A program made the translations under genes and the position numbers. A stretch of 64,000 nucleotides of DNA, taken from positions 84,437-148,436 of the forward strand of contig NZ_BMJJ01000013.1 in NCBI RefSeq assembly GCF_014643375.1, given 5' to 3'. Under the pieces are notes generated by a model. It saw only the letters and a program-made list of their open reading frames with translations. It made no database searches and was not told the DNA's origin. The DNA comes from Aureimonas glaciei (GTDB lineage: Bacteria > Pseudomonadota > Alphaproteobacteria > Rhizobiales > Rhizobiaceae). Shown here one piece after another: positions 16,895 through 27,784 of this stretch (position 1 is the first letter of the stretch; each line of letters opens with the position of its first letter).

Positions 16895-17743
16895 ATGAGA
16901 CTGGTGCGATTTGGCGAGCCGGGGGCCGAGAAGCCCGGATTGATCGACGCCGATCACGTGCTGCGCGATCTCTCCGGCGAGATCGACGACATCGCCGGGG
17001 ATCATCTGTCTCGCGCCGGCCTCGACCGGATCCGGGCGCTCGACCCCAAGAGCCTGCCGAAGGCCGATCCGTCGCGCCGCCTCGGTCCCTGCGTCGGGCG
17101 GGTCGGCAATTTCATCGCTGTCGGCCTGAACTATGCCGACCACGCGGCCGAGACCGGGGCGGAACTGCCGAGCGAGCCGGTGCTGTTCAACAAGGCGACA
17201 TCGTCGATCGTCGGACCGCATGACGACGTCATCATCCCGCTGGGCTCGACCAAGCTCGACTGGGAGGTCGAGATCGCCATCGTCATCGGCGAGACCGCCC
17301 ACAATGTGTCCGAGGCCGAGGCGCTCGACCATGTCGCCGGCTTCTGCCTGTGCAACGACGTCTCCGAGCGCGCCTGGCAAAAGGAGCGCGGCGGACAGTG
17401 GATGAAGGGCAAGAGCGCGCCGACCTTCGGCCCGCTCGGGCCCTGGCTGGTGACGACGGACGCGATCGAGGACGTGCAGGCCATCGATCTCTGGCTCGAC
17501 GTCTCGGGCCGGCGCATGCAGACCGGCTCGACCTCGACGATGATCTTTCCGGTCCGCACGCTCGTTTCCTACATCTCGCAGTTCATCGCGCTGCAGCCGG
17601 GCGACGTCATCACCACCGGTACGCCCGCGGGCGTCGGCGCTGGCATGAAGCCGCCGCGCTGGCTGCAGCCGGGCGACATCATCGCCCTCGGCGGGACGCA
17701 TCTGGGCGAGCAGCGCCTGACGGTGAAAGCCCACACGGCCTGA
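16895..17743 (+). CDS. Fumarylacetoacetate hydrolase-family enzyme (candidate ureidoglycolate lyase)
   Basis: A 282-residue FAH-superfamily protein. It starts MRLVRFGEPGAEKPGLID and has the metal-binding core: VGLNYADHAAETG, then DWEVEIAIVIG, FCLCNDVSERAWQKERGGQW and LQPGDVITTGTPAGVG. Relatives include 2,4-diketo-3-deoxy-L-fuconate/rhamnonate hydrolases, and very similar proteins are often annotated as ureidoglycolate lyase. Next to a ureide pathway that otherwise lacks the final ureidoglycolate step in view, the lyase role is attractive but unproven. The ATG at 16895 follows AGGGAAG by a short spacer. It is separated from guaD by the opposing luxR-type gene. Confidence 0.85.
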   Translation: MRLVRFGEPGAEKPGLIDADHVLRDLSGEIDDIAGDHLSRAGLDRIRALDPKSLPKADPSRRLGPCVGRVGNFIAVGLNYADHAAETGAELPSEPVLFNKATSSIVGPHDDVIIPLGSTKLDWEVEIAIVIGETAHNVSEAEALDHVAGFCLCNDVSERAWQKERGGQWMKGKSAPTFGPLGPWLVTTDAIEDVQAIDLWLDVSGRRMQTGSTSTMIFPVRTLVSYISQFIALQPGDVITTGTPAGVGAGMKPPRWLQPGDIIALGGTHLGEQRLTVKAHTA

Positions 17744-17903
17744 GATCCCGCCCGCCGCGACAAACTTTCCTCGGTTGCGGCGCAACCTCTTGCCGCCGAC
17801 GCGGTTCCCCTGCCAGGCGGAATCGCCGAGGCGGCCGAGCGCAGAGTCTCGCGAGCTTCGCTGCTCGATTGCCTTTTCCCGAAACTGCCCGGAAGGTTCA
17901 TCC

Positions 17904-19952
17904 ATGGCTGATGCCATCGAAGCGACCCGTAAATCGAAGCGCACGCCGGCGACGGCGGTGCCGCGAGCCATGGACGCCGACGTCGAGGCCCGCCTGCAGG
18001 CGCTGGCGGCCTCGCGCGTGGTCATCGAAGGCGTCGCGCCCGAGATCGACGGCGGGCGCTTTGCCGTCAAGCGCCTCGAAGGCGAGCCGCTGATCGTCGA
18101 GGCCGACATCTATTGCGACGGACACGAAGTGCTCGGCTCCGCCGTCGTCTATGGCGGTGTGGGTGGCGGCGAGCGCGAGATGCCGCTCGTCTTCGTCGAC
18201 AACGATCGCTGGGCTGCGGAGATTTCCTTCGCCACGCCCGGCCCGCATCGCTTCTCGATCATCGCCTGGCGCGACCTCGCCGCGACATGGCGTTACGAGG
18301 CGGAGAAGAAGAAGACGGCGGGCCTCGATATCGCGCTGGAGCTGATCGAGGGGCGCAATCTTCTCGACGCTGCTTTAGCGTCCGGACGGGGTGGCAAGGA
18401 CGACCAGAAGGCGCTGAAGGCGCTCGTCCAGAAGCTCGACCGGTTGAAGGCCAAGGGCGATGGCGAGGGGCAATACGCCCTTCTGAACGACGCCGAGACC
18501 ATCCGCATTCTCGACTCCACCGGCGACCGCACCAACCTGACGCGCTATGCGATCGACGTTCCGGTCTGGGTCGACCGCGAGGCGGCCGGCTTCAGCGCCT
18601 GGTACGAGCTGATGCCGCGTTCGCAGTCGGGCGATCCCACACGCCACGGCACGTTCGACGATGTCATCAAGCGGTTGCCCGACATCCAGGAGATGGGCTT
18701 CGACGTCCTCTACTTCCCGCCGATCCACCCGATCGGGAAGACCAACCGCAAGGGCAAGAACAACACGCTGACGCCCGGCCCGGACGATCCCGGCAGCCCC
18801 TATGCCATCGGCTCGGCCGAAGGCGGGCACGATGCCCTGCATCCCGAGCTCGGGAACTTCGACGATTTCGCCCGTCTCGTTGCTGCTTCGAAGGAGCACG
18901 GGATGGAGATCGCCATCGATTTCGCCATCCAGTGCGCGCCCGACCATCCCTGGATCAAGCAGCATCCGGAGTGGTTCGACTGGCGCCCGGACGGCTCCAT
19001 CAAGTTCGCCGAGAACCCGCCGAAGAAGTACGAGGACATCGTCAACGTCCACTTCTACCGCGGCGCCATTCCCTCGCTCTGGTACGAGCTGCGCGACATC
19101 GTGCTGTTCTGGATCGACAAGGGCGTGCGCATCTTCCGCGTCGACAACCCGCACACCAAGCCCTTCCCCTTCTGGGAATGGATGATCGCGGAAGTGCGGC
19201 GGACGGAGCCGGGCGCGATCTTCCTCGCTGAGGCCTTCACCCGGCCGAAGCCGATGAAGCGGCTGGCGAAGGTCGGCTACAACCAGTCCTATTCCTACTT
19301 CACCTGGCGAAACCTGAAGGGCGAGCTGACGGAGTATCTGACCGAGCTGACGCAGGAAGAATGCGCCGAGTACATGCGGCCGAACTTTTTCGTCAACACG
19401 CCGGACATCAATCCGCGCTTCCTGCAGACCTCCGGGCGCCCCGGCTTCCAGATCCGCCTGGCGCTGGCTGCGACGCTCGGCGGCAATTATGGCGTCTATT
19501 CCGGTTTCGAACTGTGCGAATACATCCCCGTCCAGGGCAAGGAAGAGTACCTCAACTCCGAGAAGTACGAGATCCGCGCCTTCGATTGGAAGGCGCCCGG
19601 CAACATCCGCGACGACATCGCCTTCTTCAACCGCATCCGCCGCAGTGAACCGGCGATGCGCAATTTCCGCGATCTCGCCTTCTACAACATCTGGAACGAC
19701 AACCTCTTGTGTTACGGCAAGCGGACGCCGGACCGGTCGAGCTTCCTTCTCTTTATCGTCTCACTTGACCCGTTCGCGGGCCAGGGCGGGCATTTCGAGG
19801 TTCCGCTCTGGGAGCTGGGGCTTCCTGACAATGGAACGGTTCAGGTGGAAAATCTCGTCAGCGGCGAGCGTTTCGCCTGGCAGGGCAAGGTCCAGCATTG
19901 GTGGATCGATCCGAACGTTCTGCCCTACGCCGCCTTCCGGCTGTCCGTCTGA
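17904..19952 (+). CDS. glgE: Alpha-1,4-glucan:maltose-1-phosphate maltosyltransferase
   Basis: A 682-residue GH13 enzyme of the GlgE subfamily, which extends alpha-glucan with maltosyl units from maltose-1-phosphate. The N-terminal beta domain (residues about 25-125, VVIEGVAPEIDGG) precedes the TIM barrel. Likely catalytic residues are Asp414 in RVDNPHTKP, Glu443 in LAEAFTRP and Asp501 in NTPDINP; DNPHTKP is typical of GlgE. The start at 17904 follows GGAAGG. treS-mak follows after 114 bp and glgB overlaps it, giving the standard GlgE-pathway operon. It connects trehalose to a glycogen-like glucan without ADP-glucose. Confidence 0.96.
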   Translation: MADAIEATRKSKRTPATAVPRAMDADVEARLQALAASRVVIEGVAPEIDGGRFAVKRLEGEPLIVEADIYCDGHEVLGSAVVYGGVGGGEREMPLVFVDNDRWAAEISFATPGPHRFSIIAWRDLAATWRYEAEKKKTAGLDIALELIEGRNLLDAALASGRGGKDDQKALKALVQKLDRLKAKGDGEGQYALLNDAETIRILDSTGDRTNLTRYAIDVPVWVDREAAGFSAWYELMPRSQSGDPTRHGTFDDVIKRLPDIQEMGFDVLYFPPIHPIGKTNRKGKNNTLTPGPDDPGSPYAIGSAEGGHDALHPELGNFDDFARLVAASKEHGMEIAIDFAIQCAPDHPWIKQHPEWFDWRPDGSIKFAENPPKKYEDIVNVHFYRGAIPSLWYELRDIVLFWIDKGVRIFRVDNPHTKPFPFWEWMIAEVRRTEPGAIFLAEAFTRPKPMKRLAKVGYNQSYSYFTWRNLKGELTEYLTELTQEECAEYMRPNFFVNTPDINPRFLQTSGRPGFQIRLALAATLGGNYGVYSGFELCEYIPVQGKEEYLNSEKYEIRAFDWKAPGNIRDDIAFFNRIRRSEPAMRNFRDLAFYNIWNDNLLCYGKRTPDRSSFLLFIVSLDPFAGQGGHFEVPLWELGLPDNGTVQVENLVSGERFAWQGKVQHWWIDPNVLPYAAFRLSV

Positions 19953-20066
19953 GGTGAAGCCCGCCGTGCCGCGTGCCCGCCACTCTCCGGGCGCATGGTC
20001 CGGAGAAGCCCGCCGCTCTCACGCCCCTTGACGTGTCGACTCACGACCCAAACCGAAGCGATCATC

Positions 20067-23000
20067 ATGAACGAGCACGCCACCATCACGCCCGCCGATC
20101 CGTCCACCGGCCCCAATCCGCAGGCGACGGACTGGTACAAGGACGCGATCATCTACCAGCTGCACGTCAAGACCTTCGCCGACTCCAATGGCGACGGCAT
20201 CGGCGACTTCGGCGGCCTGCTGGCGCATCTCGACTACGTCCAGCAGCTCGGCGTGACCGCGCTCTGGCTTCTGCCCTTCTATCCCTCGCCGCTGCGTGAC
20301 GACGGCTACGACATCTCCGACTATCGCTCGATCAACCCGTCCTACGGCAACATGGATGACTTCGACCGCCTGGTCGACGAGGCGCACAAGCGCGGCATGC
20401 GGGTGATCATCGAGCTCGTCATCAACCACACCTCCGACCAGCATCCCTGGTTCCAGGCGGCGCGCAACGCGCCGAAGGGGAGCCCGGAGCGCGACTTCTA
20501 CGTCTGGGCCGACGATGACAAGGGCTACGACCAGACCCGCATCATCTTCACCGATACCGAGACGTCGAACTGGACCTACGATCCGGTCGCCAAGCAGTAT
20601 TTCTGGCACCGCTTCTTCTCGCACCAGCCCGACCTCAACTTCGACAATCCGAAGGTGATGGAAGAGGTGCTGGGCGCCATGCACTTCTGGCTCGACAAGG
20701 GCGTTGACGGCCTGCGCCTCGACGCCATTCCCTATCTCGTGGAGCGCGAGGGCACCAACAACGAGAACCTGCCGGAGACGCACGTCGTCCTGAAGGCGAT
20801 CCGCACCGATCTCGATACGCATTATCCCGACAGAATGCTGCTCGCCGAGGCGAACCAGTGGCCGGAGGACACGCGCCCCTATTTCGGCGACGGCGACGAA
20901 TGCCACATGGCGTTCCACTTCCCGCTGATGCCGCGCATGTACATGGCACTGGCTCAGGAAGACCGGCACCCGATCACCGACATCATGCGCCAGACGCCGG
21001 CAATCCCCGAGAACTGCCAGTGGGCGATTTTTCTGCGCAACCACGACGAGCTGACGCTGGAAATGGTGACGGCGGAGGAGCGCGACTATCTCTGGTCGAC
21101 CTATGCCGCCGACACCCGTGCCCGCATCAATCTGGGCATCCGCCGGCGCCTGGCGCCGCTGATGGGCAATGATCGGCGCAAGATCGAGCTCTTGAACGCG
21201 CTGCTGATGTCGATGCCGGGTACGCCGACGCTCTATTACGGCGATGAGATCGGCATGGGCGACAACATCTATCTCGGCGACCGCGACGGCGTGCGCACGC
21301 CGATGCAGTGGTCGGCCGACCGCAATGGCGGCTTCTCCCGCGCCGACCCCCAGCGCCTGTACCTGCCGCCGATCCAGGATCCGATCTACGGCTTCCAGGC
21401 GGTCAACGTCGAGGCGCAGTCGAACAATCCGGCGAGCCAGCTGAACTGGACACGCCGGCTCATCCAGGTTCGCCGCACCCGCGAGGCCTTCGGCCGCGGG
21501 ACGATCAATTTCCTCTATCCGTCGAACCGCAAGATCATCGCTTACACTCGCGAATACGGGGCGGAACGGATCCTGTGCGTCGCCAACCTGTCGAGTTCTG
21601 CCCAGCCCGTGGAACTCGATCTCAGCGCCTTTGCCGGGACGGCACCCATCGAAATGCTCGGGCAGTCGCCCTTCCCATCCATCGGCCAGGCGCCGTACGT
21701 CTTGTCGCTGCCGGCCTACGGCTTCTTCTGGTTCGACCTGACGCCGTCGGCGGACGGGATGGCCGCCGACGGTCAGGTGCCGCAGCCGCTGCCGGAATTT
21801 GCCACCCTCGTGGTCCTGAAGGACCTGAAGGCGACGCTGAACGAGCAGAATCGTCGCGAGATCGAGACTGTCCTGCCGGAATTCGTCGGTCGGCAGCGCT
21901 GGTTCTCCGGCAAGAACGATCGGGTCGGGAAGGCAAGCTTCGCCGCCGTCGGCATGCCGGCTCCCGACCATCCACGCCATGTCCTCGCCGAGACCGTCTT
22001 ACGGACGGCTGCCGGCGAGCAGCGCTACTTCCTGCCGCTCAGCGCGCGCTGGGGCGAGCCGCATGTCGGCGCCAATGCCGCGAACCTGCCCTACACGCTG
22101 ATGAAGCTGCGCCAGGGTCCACGGCTCGGCGCGATCATCGACGGCACGCGCGATCCCGGCCTCGTCAAGCTGTTCATCGCCATGATCGCCCGGGGTGGCG
22201 AGGTCGCGATGGAGGGCGGAAGGTTGGAGATCAGCGCATCCGCCGCCTGGGCCGAGCTGGTCGCGGCTGCCGGAGAAGTGCCGGTCGAGAGGATCGCGGC
22301 GATTTCGGGCGAGCAGTCGAACACCTCGATCATGATCGGCGACGAGGCGGTGATGAAGTTCTACCGCCTGCTGCGTGACGGCATCCAGCCGGAGCTCGAG
22401 GTGACGCGCTTCCTCACCGACAAGACCAGCTTTACCGCCACGCCGGCGCTGCTCGGTTCCGTCGAGCTGGTGCGGCCGGACGGCAGCCGGTCGGCGATCG
22501 CCGCCATGTTCCAGCGGGTCGAAAACCAGGGCGACGCCTGGACGGCCGTGGTCGATGGCCTGTCGCGGCACTTGCGCGACAATGCCTATGCGACCCAGCC
22601 GGGCATCGACGACGAGGATGCGGCCGTCGAGTCCAGCCTGCCCGCGCAGACGCGTATCGATGCCGGCGACCTCGTCGGCCGGCGTACGGGCGAGATGCAC
22701 GCGGCCCTGTCGACCGTCACCGGCGACACCGCCTTCGATCCCGAGCCCATCGACGCGGCGGCCCTGGCGCGCTTCGTCGAAGGCGCCCGGGCGAGCGCCA
22801 GCGAAGCACTGGAGGTTTTGAAGCGCGTTAGGGCGTCGGCGAGCGACGGCCTCGGCGAGGACATCGACCGGCTGTTGGGCGCCGAAAGCGCGATCCATGC
22901 CTGGTTCGATGGTTTTGCCGCGCTTCCGGCATCGGGCCTGATGACGCGCATCCACGGCGACTACCACCTCGGCCAGCTTCTGGTGGCCAAGAACGACGTC

Positions 23001-23399
23001 GTCATCCTCGATTTCGAGGGCGAACCCGGTGCGCCGCTGGAGGAGCGCCGGCAGAAGTCGTCGCCGCTGCGTGACGTCGCCGGCATGCTGCGCTCGTTCG
23101 ACTATGCGGCCTTCGCCGCTCTCGACAAGGCCGGTCCCTCGACCGAAGCGACGCTCGAAAAGCTGACGGACATGGCCGAGGCCTGGCGCGACGAGGTGAG
23201 CCGCGCCTTCCTGGCGGCCTGGAGCGAAGCATCGGGAATCGATCTCGCCAGCGAGGAGGCAGCCCGGTTGCTCGACCTCTTCCTGCTCCAGAAGGCTTTC
23301 TACGAACTCAAATACGAGGCGGCCTCGCGTCCGGCGTGGCTGTCGATTCCCCTCCGGGGAATCATTTCTCTCCTCGACAAGCGACAGGTTCTTTCATGA
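20067..23399 (+). CDS. treS: Trehalose synthase - maltokinase fusion
   Basis: A 1110-residue two-domain protein. Residues about 15-560 are GH13 trehalose synthase, interconverting trehalose and maltose, with [20 protein letters not shown], Asp219 in DGLRLDAIP, Glu261 in [10 protein letters not shown] and Asp327 in [10 protein letters not shown]. Residues about 600-1110 are maltokinase (Pep2/Mak), with [20 protein letters not shown] and RWFSGKN, and the aminoglycoside-phosphotransferase-like loop HGDYHLGQ (His963) then ILDFEGEP. The fusion makes maltose-1-phosphate from trehalose for GlgE. The stop overlaps the glgB start. Such fusions are known in many proteobacteria. Confidence 0.96.
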   Translation: MNEHATITPADPSTGPNPQATDWYKDAIIYQLHVKTFADSNGDGIGDFGGLLAHLDYVQQLGVTALWLLPFYPSPLRDDGYDISDYRSINPSYGNMDDFDRLVDEAHKRGMRVIIELVINHTSDQHPWFQAARNAPKGSPERDFYVWADDDKGYDQTRIIFTDTETSNWTYDPVAKQYFWHRFFSHQPDLNFDNPKVMEEVLGAMHFWLDKGVDGLRLDAIPYLVEREGTNNENLPETHVVLKAIRTDLDTHYPDRMLLAEANQWPEDTRPYFGDGDECHMAFHFPLMPRMYMALAQEDRHPITDIMRQTPAIPENCQWAIFLRNHDELTLEMVTAEERDYLWSTYAADTRARINLGIRRRLAPLMGNDRRKIELLNALLMSMPGTPTLYYGDEIGMGDNIYLGDRDGVRTPMQWSADRNGGFSRADPQRLYLPPIQDPIYGFQAVNVEAQSNNPASQLNWTRRLIQVRRTREAFGRGTINFLYPSNRKIIAYTREYGAERILCVANLSSSAQPVELDLSAFAGTAPIEMLGQSPFPSIGQAPYVLSLPAYGFFWFDLTPSADGMAADGQVPQPLPEFATLVVLKDLKATLNEQNRREIETVLPEFVGRQRWFSGKNDRVGKASFAAVGMPAPDHPRHVLAETVLRTAAGEQRYFLPLSARWGEPHVGANAANLPYTLMKLRQGPRLGAIIDGTRDPGLVKLFIAMIARGGEVAMEGGRLEISASAAWAELVAAAGEVPVERIAAISGEQSNTSIMIGDEAVMKFYRLLRDGIQPELEVTRFLTDKTSFTATPALLGSVELVRPDGSRSAIAAMFQRVENQGDAWTAVVDGLSRHLRDNAYATQPGIDDEDAAVESSLPAQTRIDAGDLVGRRTGEMHAALSTVTGDTAFDPEPIDAAALARFVEGARASASEALEVLKRVRASASDGLGEDIDRLLGAESAIHAWFDGFAALPASGLMTRIHGDYHLGQLLVAKNDVVILDFEGEPGAPLEERRQKSSPLRDVAGMLRSFDYAAFAALDKAGPSTEATLEKLTDMAEAWRDEVSRAFLAAWSEASGIDLASEEAARLLDLFLLQKAFYELKYEAASRPAWLSIPLRGIISLLDKRQVLS

Positions 23400-25627
23400 G
23401 CATGATCTCGAAGGCACCCAAGGCGACGGACGCAACAGGCGTCGCCCACCGCCCGAACGAGCACGAGGCGCACGAGATCGCGCGGGGGACGCATGGCGAC
23501 CCCTTCTCGATCCTCGGCCCGAAATACGTCGAAGGCGGCGCCATCGTGCGCGCCTTCCGCCCCGGGGCCCACACGGCCGCCGTCGTCGACCGTTCCGGCA
23601 AGGTGCTGGGCGAACTGCAGCCGGTGCTGGCCGAGGGTTTCCACTCCGGCTTCGTTCCGGGGCTGGCCGACGGCGCCGAATACCGGTTCCGCTTCACCCA
23701 TGGCGGCGACAGCTGGATTGAGGACGACGCCTACCGCTTCGGCCCGATCCTCGGCGAAATGGACGTCTACCTCCTCGCCGAGGGCACGCATGAGCGCATC
23801 TACGAGAAATTCGGTGCCCATCCCACCGTCATGGACGGGGTCGAGGGGACGAGCTTCGTCGTCCTGGCCCCTGCCGCCCGTCGCGTCTCCGTCGTCGGCA
23901 ATTTCAACGCCTGGGATGGCCGCCGCAACGTCATGCGCAAGCGGCACGAATGCGGCGCCTTCGAGCTGTTCATCCCGGCGATCGGGCGCGGCGAGGTCTA
24001 CAAGTACGAGATCATCGGACCGCAGGGCGAAGTCCTGCCGCTAAAGCAGGACCCGGTCGGCTTCCTGCAGGAGGAAGCGCCCTCGACTGCCTCGATCGTC
24101 GACGGGCTCGTCGAGCACGACTGGCAGGACCAGGCCTTTACGTCCAAGCCCGCGGACTGGCAGGACGCCGGCAAGGCGATCTCGATCTACGAGGTGCATC
24201 TCGGCTCCTGGCGGCGCGGCGACGACAACGTCATGCTGGATTATGACCAGATCGCCGGCCTGCTCGTTCCCTACGTCAAGGAGATGGGCTTCACCCATGT
24301 CGAGTTCATGCCGGTCTCCGAGCATCCGTTCTACGGGTCCTGGGGCTACCAGCCGATCGGTCTCTACGCACCGACGTCGCGCTATGGCACGCCGGATGCC
24401 TTCGCCCGTCTCGTCGACGCGCTGCACCAGGCCGATGTCGGCGTGCTGCTCGACTGGGTGCCGGGGCATTTTCCCACCGACATCCACGGTCTCGGCCGTT
24501 TCGACGGCACGGCGCTGTACGAGGATCCCGATCCCAAGCGCGGCTTCCACAAGGACTGGAATACGCTGATCTATGGCTACGGCCGGACCGAGGTGAAGAA
24601 TTTCCTCGTCTCAAATGCCAGCTACTGGCTCGACCGCTTCCACATCGACGGCCTGCGCGTCGATGCCGTGGCGTCGATGCTCTACCTCGACTACTCCCGC
24701 AATGCCGGCGAGTGGGAGCCCAACATCTATGGCGGGCGCGAGAACCTCGAGGCCGTGGCCTTCCTGAAGGAGACGAACGAGCGGATCGGCGCGAGCTTCC
24801 CGAAGGCCACGACCCATGCCGAGGAATCGACGGCGTTTCCGAGCGTCTCGCGGCCGACCTATGCCGGCGGGCTCGGCTTCCACTTCAAGTGGAACATGGG
24901 CTGGATGCACGACACCCTGCATTACATGCAGGAAGACCCGATCAACCGGCGCTACCACCACCACCACATGACCTTCGGCATGGTCTATGCCTATTCCGAG
25001 AACTTCATCCTGCCGCTCAGCCATGACGAAGTCGTCTATGGCAAGGGCTCGCTGCTCGGCAAGATGCCGGGCGACGACTGGCAGCGCTTTGCCAACCTCC
25101 GGGCCTACTACGGGTTCATGTGGTCGCATCCCGGCAAGAAGCTGATCTTCATGGGCTGCGAGTTCGGCCAGGAAAAGGAGTGGAACCACGACCAATCGCT
25201 CGACTGGCACCTTCTGGAGAACCCGGCGCACAAGGGCGTGCAGCGGCTGGTGCGCGACCTCAACACGCTCTACCGCGAGATCCCGGCGCTGCACGAACTG
25301 GACTGCGATCCGGCCGGCTTCGAATGGATCGACACGCAGAATGCCGACCAGAGCGTCATCGCCTTCCTGCGCAAGGACAGCCAGGGCAAGTCCGTGCTCG
25401 TCGTCTCGAACTTCACGCCCGTTCCGCGCCACGACTACCTCGTCGGCGTCCCCCATGGCGGTACGTGGACCGAGCGCATGAACACCGATGCCGGGATCTA
25501 CGGCGGCTCCAATATCGGCAATCTCGGCGGCAAGACCGGCGAGGCGCATTCGGTCAACGGCCGGCCTTACTCTCTATCGCTTACACTGCCACCGCTGGCG
25601 ACGATTGTGCTGGTGGCGGAGGACTAG
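23396..25627 (+). CDS. glgB: 1,4-alpha-glucan branching enzyme
   Basis: A 743-residue GH13 branching enzyme introducing alpha-1,6 links. Order: GlgB N1-like segment, CBM48 (residues about 120-215, [16 protein letters not shown]), then the barrel with [16 protein letters not shown], nucleophile Asp423 in [11 protein letters not shown], Glu476 in HAEESTAFP and Asp544 in [14 protein letters not shown], and a C-terminal beta domain. It begins at an ATG overlapping the treS stop (ATGA). It completes the GlgE-TreS-Mak-GlgB pathway. The last 47 bp overlap, tail to tail, the 3' end of the diguanylate cyclase gene on the other strand. Confidence 0.97.
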   Translation: MSMISKAPKATDATGVAHRPNEHEAHEIARGTHGDPFSILGPKYVEGGAIVRAFRPGAHTAAVVDRSGKVLGELQPVLAEGFHSGFVPGLADGAEYRFRFTHGGDSWIEDDAYRFGPILGEMDVYLLAEGTHERIYEKFGAHPTVMDGVEGTSFVVLAPAARRVSVVGNFNAWDGRRNVMRKRHECGAFELFIPAIGRGEVYKYEIIGPQGEVLPLKQDPVGFLQEEAPSTASIVDGLVEHDWQDQAFTSKPADWQDAGKAISIYEVHLGSWRRGDDNVMLDYDQIAGLLVPYVKEMGFTHVEFMPVSEHPFYGSWGYQPIGLYAPTSRYGTPDAFARLVDALHQADVGVLLDWVPGHFPTDIHGLGRFDGTALYEDPDPKRGFHKDWNTLIYGYGRTEVKNFLVSNASYWLDRFHIDGLRVDAVASMLYLDYSRNAGEWEPNIYGGRENLEAVAFLKETNERIGASFPKATTHAEESTAFPSVSRPTYAGGLGFHFKWNMGWMHDTLHYMQEDPINRRYHHHHMTFGMVYAYSENFILPLSHDEVVYGKGSLLGKMPGDDWQRFANLRAYYGFMWSHPGKKLIFMGCEFGQEKEWNHDQSLDWHLLENPAHKGVQRLVRDLNTLYREIPALHELDCDPAGFEWIDTQNADQSVIAFLRKDSQGKSVLVVSNFTPVPRHDYLVGVPHGGTWTERMNTDAGIYGGSNIGNLGGKTGEAHSVNGRPYSLSLTLPPLATIVLVAED

Positions 25628-26813
25628 CCTCCGTCGACGGAGCGGCGACGGCCGGGCCTCCTTCGGTCTGGCCGTCGGAACTGACGACGCGGTTCCGGCC
25701 GCGAGCCTTGGCACGGTAGAGCGCGTTGTCGGCGCGCCGGAGGAGATCGGCGAGGTCGCGGCCGAGTTCGGTGCTCGACAGCCCGATGCTGACGGTGATG
25801 CCCTGGGGCTTCGAGGGCATGCCGAGGGCCGCGATCTCGAATTCGGCCCGGAGCGCGTCCGCCCGCCGCGCCGCGGTCAGCCGATCGTTGCCGCGCATCA
25901 AGATGGCGAACTCCTCGCCGCCCAAGCGGCCAAGGAGGTCGCTCTTCGTTATATGACGTTCGGCCACCCGGCAGAACAGCGTGAGGACTTCGTCGCCGAA
26001 AGCGTGGCCATAGGCGTCGTTGACCGCCTTGAAGTGATCGAGGTCGCACAAAAGCAGCACGTCCTCACGGGCGGGAAAATCGGCGGCCGCCAGCAGGCGC
26101 TCGGCTTCGCTGCTGAAACCGCGGCGGTTGGAGACGCCGGTCAGGAAGTCGGTCTGCGCGGCGGCCAGGAGCATCTGCTCGCCGCGTTCGCGCGAAAGCG
26201 TCAGGAAGAGGTAGCCGAGCGCGACCAGCATCAGCACCGCTTCGAAGACGAACAGGATGGCCGGAAACCCCGCCATGTTGATCGGCTCGGTCGGCGATAC
26301 CAGCCAGAGCACCGTGATGATCCGCAAAACCTGGACCCCGGCGTGAAAGAAGCAGACCATCCCCGCCTGACGCGCGGATCACAGTCCGCCGCCCCGCGTG
26401 ATGAGCGTCCAGCCAGAGGCGGTCATGTAGAAGATCACCACGATCGACACGAGGATCAGCCGGTGCCCGTCGTCGGCGAAGACGCCCTGACTCCAGGCGG
26501 CGAGCCAGATCAGAGGGCCGAGGACGACGAGACCCCAGGGGGCTCTCGTGCCGGCAAAGGTGCTGACACCGCGCCAGGCGAGCCCGAAGCCCGCGAGAAG
26601 CAACAGGCTCGGCAGGCCACTGCGTCCCCCGACGGGATCGAACGGCCGGAGGGCCATGATCAGGCTGGCGCCGGCCAGGCACAGGAAGGTGACGCACCAC
26701 CATATCAGCACCTTCGACGCCTCGCCCCGCCCGATGCCGTCGGCAGCCATCTTGATCGCGAACAAGAAAGCCACGGCCCCAAAGATGAAGAACGCAGTGG
26801 GGACGTGGATCAT
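25581..26813 (-). pseudogene. Membrane diguanylate cyclase gene interrupted by an in-frame TGA
   Basis: Two minus-strand frames lie in the same phase, separated only by a TGA at 26379-26381. The upstream part (ATG 26813, 144 residues) has about five hydrophobic helices, ending GWTLITRGGGL. Reading through the stop continues SARQAG into MVCFFHAGVQVLRIITVLWL and one more helix, then a complete GGDEF domain: TDFLTGVSNRRG, LLLCDLDHFKAVNDAYGH and active-site GRLGGEEFAIL. The residues at the inhibitory RxxD site read TKSD, so the Arg is absent. Joined, the product would be about 410 residues making cyclic di-GMP. A nonsense mutation, readthrough or base error are all possible. An ATG at 26360 could express the last helices plus GGDEF alone. 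Confidence 0.8.
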
Positions 26814-26890
26814 TCCGCGAGTCTCTCCAAAGCGAACGGCACAGGCACCGGCGTTCAGTCACTTTTTCGTTATTGTGGCCCGTAGTGTCT

Positions 26891-27784
26891 TTACTCGCCT
26901 GCCTCGCGCTCGTCGAGCGGGATGACATCGACGGCATGTCGCATGCGCTGCGAGCCGGAGGTGACGAGCACGCCGCTGACCGGGGCGACATCGGCGTAGT
27001 CGCGGCCGATGGCGACCTCGATATGGTCGGCGCTGGCCACAATGCCGTTCGTCGGATCGAAGCCGACCCAGCCGGTCACCGGGCCGAGCCAGACCTTCAC
27101 CCAGGCATGCATGGCATCGCGTCCTTCCAATCGCGGCCGTCCGGGCGGCGGATCGGTGCGCAGAAAGCCGCTGACATAGGCCGCGGGAATGCCGCCGGCG
27201 CGCAGGCCGGCGATCATCAGATGGGCGAAATCCTGGCAGACGCCCTTGCGCGACCCGAAGACCTCCTCGACCGGGGTGTCGATCCGCGTCGCCCCGGGCG
27301 TGTAGGCGAAGTCCGCATGGATCTGCTGCGTCATGGCGAGGACCGCCTCGCCGCCGGTCGAGGCGCTGCGCGCGTGGCACTTGAGATAGTCGCTTGCCGG
27401 AAGCAGGGGGGGCACCAGGCGACTGGCTCCGAGAAAGTGGGCCGGCGCCTCGGCATCGGCCGCCCGGCTGTTCAGCGCCGCCACCCGGATATCCGCCAGG
27501 GTCCGGCCGTCGGTGCCTTCGGTGCGGCGGCTGGCGACCGCCACCCGCGCGCGCATTTCGACCATCAGCTGCTCATGCGGCCGGTGCAGGCGGATATGGT
27601 CGATGCCGTTGCCGAAGAAGTCGCGGTCGACCGCCGCCTCGTCGGGGGTCGGAAGAACCTTCACCGATTGCGCCGTGACCTTCTGCTCGGCGTCCTCGCG
27701 CGGCCGGATGCGCAGGATGTGGCGGGCATCCTTCACCGCCTGGGGGTAGTGGTAGGAGATCTTGAGCGTGATGTCGTAGATCAT
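26891..27784 (-). CDS. Transglutaminase-like cysteine protease/amidase
   Basis: A 297-residue protein with a bacterial transglutaminase N-terminal beta domain (IYDITLKISYHYPQAVKDAR) and a transglutaminase core from about residue 155. The likely catalytic triad is Cys in GVCQDFAHLMI, His in AMHAWVKVWL and Asp in VGFDPTNG. There is no signal peptide or helix, so it is cytoplasmic. The ATG at 27784 overlaps the stop of the upstream ATP-grasp gene (ATGA), so the two are coupled. In the literature this family accompanies circularly permuted ATP-grasp and alpha-E proteins and is predicted to cleave peptide-like products; the true substrate is unknown. Confidence 0.9.
   Translation of the reverse strand: MIYDITLKISYHYPQAVKDARHILRIRPREDAEQKVTAQSVKVLPTPDEAAVDRDFFGNGIDHIRLHRPHEQLMVEMRARVAVASRRTEGTDGRTLADIRVAALNSRAADAEAPAHFLGASRLVPPLLPASDYLKCHARSASTGGEAVLAMTQQIHADFAYTPGATRIDTPVEEVFGSRKGVCQDFAHLMIAGLRAGGIPAAYVSGFLRTDPPPGRPRLEGRDAMHAWVKVWLGPVTGWVGFDPTNGIVASADHIEVAIGRDYADVAPVSGVLVTSGSQRMRHAVDVIPLDEREAGE

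Noticed and set aside
26379..26381. Selenocysteine at the TGA of the diguanylate cyclase gene
   Set aside because: The site lies in a membrane-sensor linker where Sec has no role, and no hairpin of the expected kind follows; nonsense mutation or base error is simpler.
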